A stretch of DNA of 20,622 nt, taken from a virus. Positions 1 to 6,471 of this stretch are shown one piece after another (the first letter of the stretch is position 1; each line of letters starts with the position of its first letter). Under the pieces are notes generated by a model. It was given only the letters and a program-made list of their open reading frames with translations. It did not search any database and was not told where the DNA came from. Position numbers and translations under genes: made by a program. The stretch is from positions 1 through 20,622 of IMG/VR virus record IMGVR_UViG_3300046450_001341; one strand, written 5' to 3'.

Positions 1-809
1 AAGCAGCGATGGACCACAACATTGACGTTGTAGAAGTTACCTATTGTAACTCACGATCAGTGGCAGAACATATTGTTATGCAGATCTTAGTCTTAGTAAG
101 AGACTTCACTACTCAACATGCAATTGTTAATGATGGTGGTTGGCATATTGCTGACGCTGTGTCTAGATCATATGATGTAGAAGGTATGCACATTGGTACT
201 ATTGCAGCAGGTCGAATTGGTTTAGACATGCTAAGAAAGATGAAACCATTTGATGTACATCTACATTACTTTGACAAACATCGTTTGAGTAATCAAATAG
301 AAACAGAACTAGGTTTAACATATCATGATTCAGTCGAATCTATGGTTGCACATTGTGATGTGATTAACATTAGTTGTCCACTACACCCTGAGACTGAGCA
401 TATGTTCAATGATGATCTAATCAGTAAGTGTAAAAAAGGTGCTTATATAATCAATACTGCTAGAGGTAAAATCTGTGACAAAGATGCCATTGCACGTGCA
501 TTAGAATCTGGCCAGTTAAGTGGCTATGCAGGTGATGTATGGTTCCCACAACCAGCACCTAATGATCATGTATGGAGAACAATGCCACACCACGCAATGA
601 CACCACACACATCTGGAACTTCCCTATCAGCTCAAGCAAGATATGCTGATGGAGTTAGAGAAATCTTAGAATGTTTCTTTGCTGAAGAACCTATTAGGGA
701 TGAGTATCTTATTGTACAAGCTGGAGACCTTGCAGGAATGGGTGCCCATTCATATACAAAGGGCACAGCAACAGGTGGTTCAGAAGAAGCTGCTGAATTT
801 AAAGCATAA
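1..809 (+). CDS. fdh: NAD+-dependent formate dehydrogenase, 5'-truncated by window edge
   Basis: Single-subunit formate dehydrogenase of the D-2-hydroxyacid dehydrogenase family (formate + NAD+ to CO2 + NADH, cytosolic). The reading frame is open from base 3 with no upstream stop, so the first ATG at 9 is internal; about 130 N-terminal residues of a roughly 400-residue enzyme are missing. Counting from that ATG, the residues match the Pseudomonas-type enzyme with a constant offset of 132: N14 (Asn146, formate), AAGRIG at 66-71 (nucleotide loop), D89 (Asp221, NAD+ over NADP+), R152 (Arg284), D176, Q181 (Gln313) and H200 with S202 (the His332 catalytic pair). The C-terminal YTKGTATGGSEEAAEF region is also family-typical. 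No key residue or frame is broken, so it should be active if the missing part is intact. It lies 77 bp upstream of a phage replication/transcription cluster on the same strand, which suggests a phage-borne metabolic gene. Family assignment is near certain; the role in infection is inference. Confidence 0.93.
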   Translation, partial: AAMDHNIDVVEVTYCNSRSVAEHIVMQILVLVRDFTTQHAIVNDGGWHIADAVSRSYDVEGMHIGTIAAGRIGLDMLRKMKPFDVHLHYFDKHRLSNQIETELGLTYHDSVESMVAHCDVINISCPLHPETEHMFNDDLISKCKKGAYIINTARGKICDKDAIARALESGQLSGYAGDVWFPQPAPNDHVWRTMPHHAMTPHTSGTSLSAQARYADGVREILECFFAEEPIRDEYLIVQAGDLAGMGAHSYTKGTATGGSEEAAEFKA

Positions 810-825
810 TATTTTAATGCAGCTG

Positions 826-854
826 TTTACTTTAGTCCACTTCTATGATATAAT
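826..854 (+). promoter_or_regulatory. sigma70-like promoter with extended -10
   Basis: TTTACT (826-831), 17 bases, then TATAAT (849-854) preceded by TG one base upstream (extended -10). It lies between the formate dehydrogenase stop and the next gene, with AGGAAG as ribosome binding site at 875-880 and the ATG at 887. It probably drives the cluster that ends at the terminator after gp32 using host polymerase. No clear MotA box was seen. Confidence 0.6.
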
Positions 855-886
855 ATAACTATATTAAATAAAAAAGGAAGCACATT

Positions 887-1324
887 ATGGCAAAACGTAA
901 GATGAGTGAAGAAGCAAAAGTAGCAGCTGCAGCAAACTTAGCAAAGGCTAGAGCAGCTAAAAAGCCAGCAGCATATAAAAATATAGCTGAAAATGTGCTT
1001 GCATTGGATGATGACAATGGTCTATCTGTAGTTAACATAAAGCGTTATATTAAGGCCCAGAAAGACAAGGTTAGTGTTCTAAAGAAGGCAGTTCATCGAA
1101 ATGAACGTGGTGCCATAGCTAAGATAACTTCAGTCCAAGCTTATGTAAGAGGGCTGAATCAATACTTACGTGATGGTATGTACCCCTTTGATTTTTATGG
1201 TGAAGATGAAGAAATTAGATTATATCATGAAACACTAGCACCAGCATATGATGAAAATGGTGATAGGAAAATCAATGATGATTTACCAAAAATGGAAGAA
1301 GTGATGGAAACATCACATGACTGA
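887..1324 (+). CDS. conserved hypothetical protein of T4-like marine phages, upstream of gp33
   Basis: A 145-residue protein with a basic, Ala/Lys-rich N-terminus (MAKRKMSEEAK, then alanine-rich helix to about residue 27). A helical middle contains IKRYIKAQKDK and a VRGLNQYLRDGMYPFDFYGEDEE segment, and the C-terminus is acidic. The overall pattern resembles a small protein of unknown function that I recall immediately before gp33/gp59/gp32 in marine T4-like phages; that resemblance is from memory. The charge pattern would allow nucleic acid or protein binding, but no catalytic motif is visible. The start is supported by AGGAAG six bases upstream. The stop overlaps the gp33 start by 8 bases, so the genes are probably co-translated. 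Function unknown. Confidence 0.8.
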   Translation: MAKRKMSEEAKVAAAANLAKARAAKKPAAYKNIAENVLALDDDNGLSVVNIKRYIKAQKDKVSVLKKAVHRNERGAIAKITSVQAYVRGLNQYLRDGMYPFDFYGEDEEIRLYHETLAPAYDENGDRKINDDLPKMEEVMETSHD

Positions 1325-1550
1325 AGATCTCAATAAAAAGACATTTTCAAGATTAGTTGAAACATATGTTAGAACACATAAAGATTGTCCCTATATGGAT
1401 GCTGTTATAAATGTATGCGAAAAGAACGAGATTGATTTAAGAGATAGCAAAAAATTAATCTCAAAAGAAATAGTTGAACATGTTGAATTTGAAGCAAGGC
1501 AACTTAATCTATTACAGGGTGGTAATCCAACATATGTTTTACCTCAATGA
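1317..1550 (+). CDS. gp33: gp33-like late promoter transcription accessory protein
   Basis: A 77-residue protein whose core FSRLVETYVRTHKDCPYMDA, followed by a VCEKNEID motif, a lysine-rich KKLISKEIVEHVEFEARQLN helix and a short LNLL tail, matches the short gp33 of marine T4-like phages as I remember it. In T4, gp33 bridges RNA polymerase and the sliding clamp (gp45) to activate late transcription with sigma gp55. This one is shorter than T4 gp33 (about 112 residues), and I cannot point to a clear clamp-binding tail; LNLLQGG is the nearest candidate. It overlaps both neighbours (8 bases with the upstream gene, ATGA with gp59). The exact TATAAATA octamers elsewhere in the window support an active gp33/gp55-type late system. 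An unrelated small protein at this position cannot be excluded. Confidence 0.65.
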   Translation: MTEDLNKKTFSRLVETYVRTHKDCPYMDAVINVCEKNEIDLRDSKKLISKEIVEHVEFEARQLNLLQGGNPTYVLPQ

Positions 1551-2125
1551 GAATGACAGGATATGAAGCATTTATACTACATCACGCCGTTAATCTACAT
1601 TTTAATAGATCTTATGATTGTTGGAAGTATAATTTTAAAACTAATGTAACTGAAAAAACTTATTGGAAAAGGCCAGATAAATTTCAGTTAACAAAAATTG
1701 GAAAAAGATTTAAAAGTAAGGATGATATAATTTTGTATTTTGCATCACACCAATTAGCTGGTAATACATTTACCGGTGATATGATAAGAGATGAAGATAC
1801 ATACACTAGCTTTTTAAAGCGTATAGATAGTATATCATATTTGTTTAAAAACGAATTAGAAGAAATTTCAGATGATGGGTTTGATTCCCTTTTGGAGATA
1901 GAAGAAACATATCCAAAGATCATTCATCATTATTTGGAAGACACGGTGTCTTTAGAGACAGTGTGTATAATAAATAGGTTGACAGGATTTATTGAGTCAA
2001 TCAATAAACAAATCACGGAAACAATTATGTGGCCTGATTTGTATAAGAAGATAACTAAATATCAACCTTTCTTAAAGATCGATGATAGTAAGATGAGAAA
2101 GATTGTATTAGATGTCTTTAATTAA
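1547..2125 (+). CDS. gp59: gp59-like DNA helicase loader
   Basis: A 192-residue protein in the size range of T4 gp59 (217 residues). It starts MRMTGYEAF and carries the aromatic and basic N-terminal pattern of the family (HHAVNLHFNRSYDCWKYNF near residues 12-30, then YWKRPDKFQLTKIGKRFKS). The FASHQLAGNTFTGDMI segment resembles the N-terminal domain, and the helical C-terminus ends in YQPFLKIDDSKMRKIVLDVFN-type sequence. gp59 loads the gp41 helicase onto forked, gp32-coated DNA. Placement between gp33 and gp32 agrees with this role and with gene order in marine T4-like phages. The start overlaps the gp33 stop (ATGA); a second ATG six bases on (1553) is an alternative. Acts in the cytoplasm at replication and recombination forks. 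Confidence 0.8.
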   Translation: MRMTGYEAFILHHAVNLHFNRSYDCWKYNFKTNVTEKTYWKRPDKFQLTKIGKRFKSKDDIILYFASHQLAGNTFTGDMIRDEDTYTSFLKRIDSISYLFKNELEEISDDGFDSLLEIEETYPKIIHHYLEDTVSLETVCIINRLTGFIESINKQITETIMWPDLYKKITKYQPFLKIDDSKMRKIVLDVFN

Positions 2126-2138
2126 TGATACAAAAAAA

Positions 2139-2156
2139 TATAAATTAATATAAATT
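2139..2156 (+). promoter_or_regulatory. tandem late-promoter-like octamers before gp32
   Basis: Two copies of TATAAATT (2139-2146 and 2149-2156), each 7/8 to the T4 late octamer TATAAATA and ten bases apart, sit in the 48-bp gap before gp32. They could add late expression of gp32. In such AT-rich spacer a chance match is quite possible. Confidence 0.35.
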
Positions 2157-2173
2157 TTTAAAGGAGATACAAT

Positions 2174-3082
2174 ATGTCATTTCAAGACTTAAAAAACAAA
2201 GCCGGTGCGATAGATAGCAATTTACAAGCTGCGGCTTCAAGCACCTCAGAAAAGAAATCATATGGCGATGATCGTCAATGGAAACCCACAGTAGATAAAG
2301 CAGGTAACGGTTATGCCGTTATTAGGTTCTTACCTACAGTCGAAGGTGATGACTTACCTTGGGCTAAATACTGGGACCACTTCTTCCAAGGACCAACTGG
2401 ACAATGGTATGTTGAGAAATCACTGACTACTATTCAGAAAGATGACCCTGTGTCGGAGATGAATTCTAAACTTTGGAATACAGGTATAGAAGCAGATAAA
2501 GATACTGCACGGAAACGTAAGCGTCGCTTACATTATGTGTCAAATATTTGTGTTGTTTCAGATCCTGAAAATCCTGAAAATAACGGCAAGGTATTCTTAT
2601 ATACTTATGGTGCTAAAATCTTTGAAAAGGTTATGAATAGCATGCAACCTCAGTATGAAGATGAAACTGCTGTTAATCCATTTGATATGTGGAAAGGTGC
2701 TAACTTTAAAATGAAGATTGCTCAAGTTGCGGGATTCCGTAATTATGATCGTTCTGAATTTGGTAGTCCTGAAGCTTTGAATGCAGATGATTCTGTATTG
2801 GAAGAAATATACAACAAACAGTATTCTGTTAAAGAATTTACTGATCCTTCAACATTTAAATCTTATAGTGAGCTTAACCTTAAGTTAACTAGAGTTTTAG
2901 GTGAAGATGCTGGAACTTCTCAAGAGAAATCAGCAATGGCAGAATCAGTAGATGATTCACCGTTTAATGATGAACCTTCTATTTCGGACCCAGTTGCAGT
3001 AGCAGCTGATCCAATAGCAAGAGCTGATTCAGATAATGATGATACTATGAGTTATTTCGCTAAGTTAGCGGCAGAAGCTTAA
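2174..3082 (+). CDS. gp32: gp32 single-stranded DNA binding protein
   Basis: At 302 residues it is essentially the length of T4 gp32 (301). The N-terminal cooperativity region is MSFQDLKNKAG. The OB core runs about residues 30-240, including YAVIRFLP (47-54), WYVEKSL (78-84), ARKRKRRLHYVSNICVVSDP (112-131), NPFDMWKGANFKMKI (168-182) and FKSYSELNLKL (228-238). The tail (256-302) is acidic, as used in T4 for contacts with replication proteins. Of the T4 zinc ligands (His64, Cys77, Cys87, Cys90) only a histidine (H69) is kept; the cysteine positions hold other residues, so the zinc knob is absent, as I recall for cyanophage gp32. A strong ribosome binding site (AAGGAG, 2161-2166) sits seven bases before ATG. 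It is the last gene of the left cluster, before a terminator. Confidence 0.95.
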   Translation: MSFQDLKNKAGAIDSNLQAAASSTSEKKSYGDDRQWKPTVDKAGNGYAVIRFLPTVEGDDLPWAKYWDHFFQGPTGQWYVEKSLTTIQKDDPVSEMNSKLWNTGIEADKDTARKRKRRLHYVSNICVVSDPENPENNGKVFLYTYGAKIFEKVMNSMQPQYEDETAVNPFDMWKGANFKMKIAQVAGFRNYDRSEFGSPEALNADDSVLEEIYNKQYSVKEFTDPSTFKSYSELNLKLTRVLGEDAGTSQEKSAMAESVDDSPFNDEPSISDPVAVAADPIARADSDNDDTMSYFAKLAAEA

Positions 3083-3088
3083 TCTATG

Positions 3089-3114
3089 AACCCGTCGAAA
3101 GGCGGGTTTTTTTT
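3089..3114 (+). terminator. intrinsic terminator after gp32
   Basis: Stem AACCCGTC / GGCGGGTT (one T-G pair) closed by a GAAA tetraloop (3097-3100), followed by a run of eight T ending at 3114. It sits 7 bases after the gp32 stop. The 3' T-run touches the stop codon of the convergent minus-strand gene (3113-3115). The minus-strand side lacks a T-run, so it works mainly on the + strand. Confidence 0.92.
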
Positions 3115-5563
3115 AATAGTTATTATAAGATCCACCAGCATCAAACTTAATGGCCTCTGATGAATAATAGTTATTATAGGTGTTATACAAGTTAGTACCA
3201 CCAGTACCATTCATGTTTCCATTACTTCCTGTTAAATCTACTTTAGAAACTCCTAGTGCTTCTTGTAATGCTCTAATTCCACCAGCTGCATTTTGATAAT
3301 TCTCTAAACTAAGATTTTTTAAACCTGTTGTAATAGTTAGATCATTACCTGCACCATACATTGCATATTTTCCACCATTAAATGCAGCATCTATACCATG
3401 AGCCATATATACAAAATCATCAGTAAATTTGGTAAATTCAAAATTACTTGCTTTTAATTGCATCCCAGTTAATTGATTCATTACATTTACAACCTTTGAT
3501 ATACCATCAGCTGATTTACCTAATGTAAGGTCACCTATTGTAGCTAAGCTTTCCATAGGTTTAACAATATTGTCTATCATGGTTTGTAAACCAGAGGCAC
3601 TTGTGTCTTTATCAGCCTTACCACTTAACCATTCCATATTAAAAAAGTTACTAAACCCATCAAAAGTATCACCTATAGTATCAGCTGTACCAGTTCCAAA
3701 CAAAGCTGTTCCTAATGCGGCTATACCAGCTCCTAATGAAACTAAACCAAGACCAGTACTAGTCAGATTTGCTCCATTAACCTGGTTAAATCCAGCTAAT
3801 CCACCCCCCATATGATTTAACATCGTACCGAATGCAGCGCCATCAGCACCTAAGAATGCGGCTATACCAGTAACACCAGCTAGACCAGCAAAGAAACCAC
3901 CAATACCAGCTCCCATTGCTGTCATACCTGCAGCAGCTAACGGCATTGCAGCACCTAATCCAGCACCAGCTATAATAAACCCAGATAAAGCTAATTGTTG
4001 TGGTCCAGTAAATGCACCTAAACCTTCTGCAATATTTGTAGCTTGATCTTTAAATGCTTTACCATCAACGTTGGCAAGAGAACCAAGTTTAGCAGCTGCA
4101 GTCATACCAACCATGAAACCACCAATACCAGCACCCATTATTGATGCACCGGCTGCTGCCTTTCCTGCATTTGCAATAGCAACCTTTCCTTTCCCGCCTG
4201 TCATCATAGCAGCACCAGCACCAGCCATTAAACCTAAAACACCTAATGTTTTTGCATCAAGAGTTTCTAAGGCCTTTAATGCTTCAACCGTATTAAGAGC
4301 ATTATCTTTAAATGTTGTACCACTAATTTTTGTTAATGCAGCAGGAGCAGACATACCAACCATGAAACCACCGATTGATGCTCCAGCGATTGAGGCTCCT
4401 GTAGCTGCTAACGCTGTAGTTCCAATGCCAAGTTTACTTGTTGCCATTAAAGCACCACCACCTGCAAGAACACCTAAGATAGCTAAAGTTTTTACATCCA
4501 TAGTTTCCAAAGCCTTTAAAGCTTCGACTGTATTAAGAGCGTTATCTTTAAATGATGTACCTTCTATTTTAGTTATACTTGAAACAGCAACAATACCAGT
4601 CATAAAACCACCAATAGCAGCACCAGCCAACGATGCACCAGCTGCAGCACCAGTCGCCTTACCTAAGCTTTTATATCCCAGGCCTGCTCCAGCGACAGCT
4701 ATTAAACCTAAAGTAGCTAGCGTTCCAGTACTTAAAGTACCAAGTTCTTCTAATGCATCTGCTACATCAGCAGCATTATCTTTAAATGTTTTACCATCAA
4801 AACCAGTTAAACTGCCCGCAGCTACGACACCTGACATAAAGCCACCAATACCCGCACCCATTGCAGTCATACCAATAGCAGCTTTAGCACTCTTGCCAAC
4901 TCCGCCGGCCATTCCTAAGAAAGCACCACCAGCTAACATAACACCTAACATAGTTATGGATTTATTGCTCATCTTACCGAAGTGTTCCCAACCTTCAGAT
5001 ATATTCTTTGCTTGTTCAGGGAAACCTTCCCCTCTAAATGCTTTTACGCCTGACCAAACCATTAAGCCACTCATAAATGCACCAATACCTAAACCCATTA
5101 AACCTAGACCAGCAGCACCTTTTGCTGCTTTACCTAAGAAACTAGATTTTCCACCAGCATCTTTTTTATTGTCTTTATCTTCTTTATCTTTATCTTTGGA
5201 TTCTCTATCAGCTTCACTTTGAGCACTATCTAATGCTTTCCAGCGCGCTGTAAAAAGATCTCTTAATTCGTCTTGTTTACCACGAGTTGAAGGTTTATTT
5301 TCTTCTTCAGCCTGACCTAACTTACCCTTTTCAAGGAATGTCTTTGCTTGACCTGCTAAGAACCTACGTTGGAAGTCTTGACCAGCACTCATGATATTAC
5401 TTTGTTGATCTACTTGTACTTCATCAACTGCAGCCATTCTTTCAGCACGATCGCGATCTTCTTTATCGCGTATTAAATCTTTTCGACTGACAGCATTAAG
5501 TTTCCTTAATTCAGCAACAATTAATCCTAATTGCGGGTCAGATTGTTTATTTTTTTCAGCCAT
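3113..5563 (-). CDS. probable tail tape measure protein, Ala/Gly-rich with ~79-residue repeats
   Basis: An 816-residue protein in three parts. Residues 1-115 are charged and helical. Residues 116-138 are a K/D/E-rich hydrophilic linker. Residues 150-625 contain six hydrophobic, Ala/Gly-rich units, each opening with a G-I-G-x-F-like motif (F163, F242, F320, F400, F483, F557) and carrying a G-x-x-F-K-D/E helix. Residues 625-816 look globular and end in an Asn/Tyr-rich tail. Long helical proteins with hydrophobic segments immediately downstream of a tail chaperone gene are tape measures in tailed phages; here the gene follows gp26 and gp51 with an 8-base overlap. T4 gp29, the known tape measure, has 590 residues; I see no convincing residue-level match to it. 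If it is the tape measure, it would set tail length inside the tube and reach the cell membrane at infection. Other virion or inner-tail roles remain possible. Confidence 0.6.
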   Translation of the reverse strand: MAEKNKQSDPQLGLIVAELRKLNAVSRKDLIRDKEDRDRAERMAAVDEVQVDQQSNIMSAGQDFQRRFLAGQAKTFLEKGKLGQAEEENKPSTRGKQDELRDLFTARWKALDSAQSEADRESKDKDKEDKDNKKDAGGKSSFLGKAAKGAAGLGLMGLGIGAFMSGLMVWSGVKAFRGEGFPEQAKNISEGWEHFGKMSNKSITMLGVMLAGGAFLGMAGGVGKSAKAAIGMTAMGAGIGGFMSGVVAAGSLTGFDGKTFKDNAADVADALEELGTLSTGTLATLGLIAVAGAGLGYKSLGKATGAAAGASLAGAAIGGFMTGIVAVSSITKIEGTSFKDNALNTVEALKALETMDVKTLAILGVLAGGGALMATSKLGIGTTALAATGASIAGASIGGFMVGMSAPAALTKISGTTFKDNALNTVEALKALETLDAKTLGVLGLMAGAGAAMMTGGKGKVAIANAGKAAAGASIMGAGIGGFMVGMTAAAKLGSLANVDGKAFKDQATNIAEGLGAFTGPQQLALSGFIIAGAGLGAAMPLAAAGMTAMGAGIGGFFAGLAGVTGIAAFLGADGAAFGTMLNHMGGGLAGFNQVNGANLTSTGLGLVSLGAGIAALGTALFGTGTADTIGDTFDGFSNFFNMEWLSGKADKDTSASGLQTMIDNIVKPMESLATIGDLTLGKSADGISKVVNVMNQLTGMQLKASNFEFTKFTDDFVYMAHGIDAAFNGGKYAMYGAGNDLTITTGLKNLSLENYQNAAGGIRALQEALGVSKVDLTGSNGNMNGTGGTNLYNTYNNYYSSEAIKFDAGGSYNNY
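3692..5101 (-). repeat. six tandem ~79-residue coding repeats in the tape-measure-like gene
   Basis: Anchor phenylalanines at residues 163, 242, 320, 400, 483 and 557 give spacings of 79, 78, 80, 83 and 74 residues. Units 3 and 4 are nearly identical over residues 334-359 and 414-439 (KDNALNTVEALKALET core). At DNA level these lie at 4487-4564 and 4247-4324, exactly 240 bases apart. The repeats are diverged coding repeats, not DNA satellites. Confidence 0.85.
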
Positions 5564-5738
5564 GTTTACTCTGCTCTCTATTACGTTCTTCTATCCATTG
5601 TGTTAGAAGGCTAACATATATATCCCTCTCCCACGGTAACATATTATTCAAATCTTCCAATTGAAAATTATGTTGATGCATTAAAGCAAAATTTGTCTTA
5701 TAATGCGTTACTAATGAATCGTGTGAAAGGGCTATATA
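5556..5738 (-). CDS. gp51: gp51-like frame, probably expressed as a -1 frameshift extension of gp26
   Basis: A small frame in the -1 phase relative to gp26. From the slip site it encodes 60 residues starting YIALSHDSLVTHYKTNFALM; its only in-frame ATG (5679-5681) would give just 41 residues (MHQHNFQLEDLNNMLPWERD onward, ending at TGA 5556-5558). The segment around MLPWERDIYVSLLTQW resembles the short gp51 (hub assembly catalyst) of marine T4-like phages and the Pro-Trp-Glu...Tyr helix style of tail chaperone extensions. The SHDSL...NFAL part upstream of the ATG also looks coding, yet no ATG, GTG or TTG precedes it after the upstream in-frame TGA. Fusion with gp26 would give 294 residues. The stop overlaps the start of the tape-measure-like gene by 8 bases. 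Alternatives are a short independent product from the ATG or initiation at the near-cognate ATA (5733-5735). Confidence 0.7.
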   Translation of the reverse strand, partial: YIALSHDSLVTHYKTNFALMHQHNFQLEDLNNMLPWERDIYVSLLTQWIEERNREQSKHG

Positions 5739-6439
5739 AAAAAATCAGCTAGTCCTTTTAACTCCCTTGTATTTTCGTGTCCACATTTTTTGCATGTGAA
5801 TTCTATATCATAACCAACATACGGTGTTTTAACAAGCATTGCCATTATTTCAGAAAATTGCTCAGAACTCATATTTTCAGTAAACTCAACCACTTCTTCA
5901 AATGGTACATCACTTGTTGAATGTATATCTTCACCATGATAAATTGTTCCAATTGATTTAGCAACCATATTGATAAGTTTTTCTGTACCAGTATCGCCTT
6001 CTACGCCTCTATCGCCCATAGTAGGCCAGCGTAATTCAATTGCCATATTATCACTAAGTTTTATTTGAAGATCTTTATTATCAAAATCATTATTCTTAAT
6101 TTCTAATTTATCTAAATTAACTTTAACGTTATTTGATTCTTCGCATTCATCAGCAGAACAAGTAATACCTAACTCTATTCCTTCACCTACACTGCTTGCA
6201 CGTAATGTTAAAAATATAAATTCAATATCAAATCCTGTTAACTTATCTATTTTAACACTATCATCTAAACATGATGTAATTATTGCAGTTACAGCTTGTT
6301 CAATTTGCATATCATCTTGAGATTCTAAAGCTATTAGCAATAGTTTCTCTTCTCTGACCACGTATGGTCTGTATTTAATACTTTCGCCTGTTGAGGGCAC
6401 AATCATATCATACTTTGGGGTTGCTAGTTTTGGCAACAT
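5732..6439 (-). CDS. gp26: gp26-like baseplate hub / tail assembly protein
   Basis: A 235-residue protein similar in size to T4 gp26 (208). It resembles the T4 baseplate protein family (Pfam T4_baseplate) as found in marine T4-like phages: N-terminal LPKLATPKYDMIVPSTG, then YRPYVVREEKLLLIALES (23-40) and a helical region with IELGITCSADEC (88-99). Two cysteine pairs (C94/C99 and C216/C219 in FTCKKCGHEN) could form a split zinc ribbon; this is visible in sequence but unproven. T4 gp26 is needed for hub assembly. Here the end of the gene (ADFFI) contains a U7 slip site that would link it to gp51, making it a candidate tail assembly chaperone for the adjacent tape-measure-like protein. The start is supported by GGAGAAG (6447-6453) seven bases upstream, and it follows gp54 by 32 bases. 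Confidence 0.85.
   Translation of the reverse strand: MLPKLATPKYDMIVPSTGESIKYRPYVVREEKLLLIALESQDDMQIEQAVTAIITSCLDDSVKIDKLTGFDIEFIFLTLRASSVGEGIELGITCSADECEESNNVKVNLDKLEIKNNDFDNKDLQIKLSDNMAIELRWPTMGDRGVEGDTGTEKLINMVAKSIGTIYHGEDIHSTSDVPFEEVVEFTENMSSEQFSEIMAMLVKTPYVGYDIEFTCKKCGHENTRELKGLADFFI
5738..5744 (-). promoter_or_regulatory. candidate -1 ribosomal frameshift site U UUU UUU at the gp26/gp51 junction
   Basis: In gp26 phase the message reads GAU UUU UUU AUA UAG. The seven U form a perfect slippery heptamer two codons before the gp26 stop. A -1 slip continues as UAU AUA GCC into the gp51 frame with no stop until 5556. A weak downstream stem (GCAUUA at 5706-5701 with UAAUGC at 5683-5678) starts about 31 bases past the heptamer, which is far for a stimulator. 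Expression is untested. Confidence 0.6.
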
Positions 6440-6471
6440 ATCATTACTTCTCCATTATTATAAATTATTTC

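Noticed and set aside
1-809. Formate dehydrogenase as contaminating host DNA
   Set aside because: It is on the same strand, with phage-like compact spacing (77 bp) and base use close to that of gp32; no junction is visible. A chimeric assembly cannot be fully ruled out without reads.
3089-3114. Bidirectional terminator between the convergent genes
   Set aside because: Only the + strand reading has a T-run after the stem; the minus-strand reading continues GACGGGTTCATAG with no T-run.
3692-5101. Regularly spaced repeats suggestive of a CRISPR-like or satellite array
   Set aside because: The period is in codons (~79 residues), the copies are diverged and keep the reading frame, so these are protein repeats.
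4071-5222. Long + strand open frame (383 codons) opposite the tape-measure-like gene
   Set aside because: The protein is a Pro/Ala-rich mirror of the Ala/Gly repeats on the other strand, has no ribosome binding site and no recognisable pattern; it is a shadow frame.
5679-5681. ATG as the simple start of a 41-residue gp51
   Set aside because: Not excluded, but the coding-like SHDSL...NFAL segment upstream in the same frame and the perfect slip site make frameshift expression more likely.
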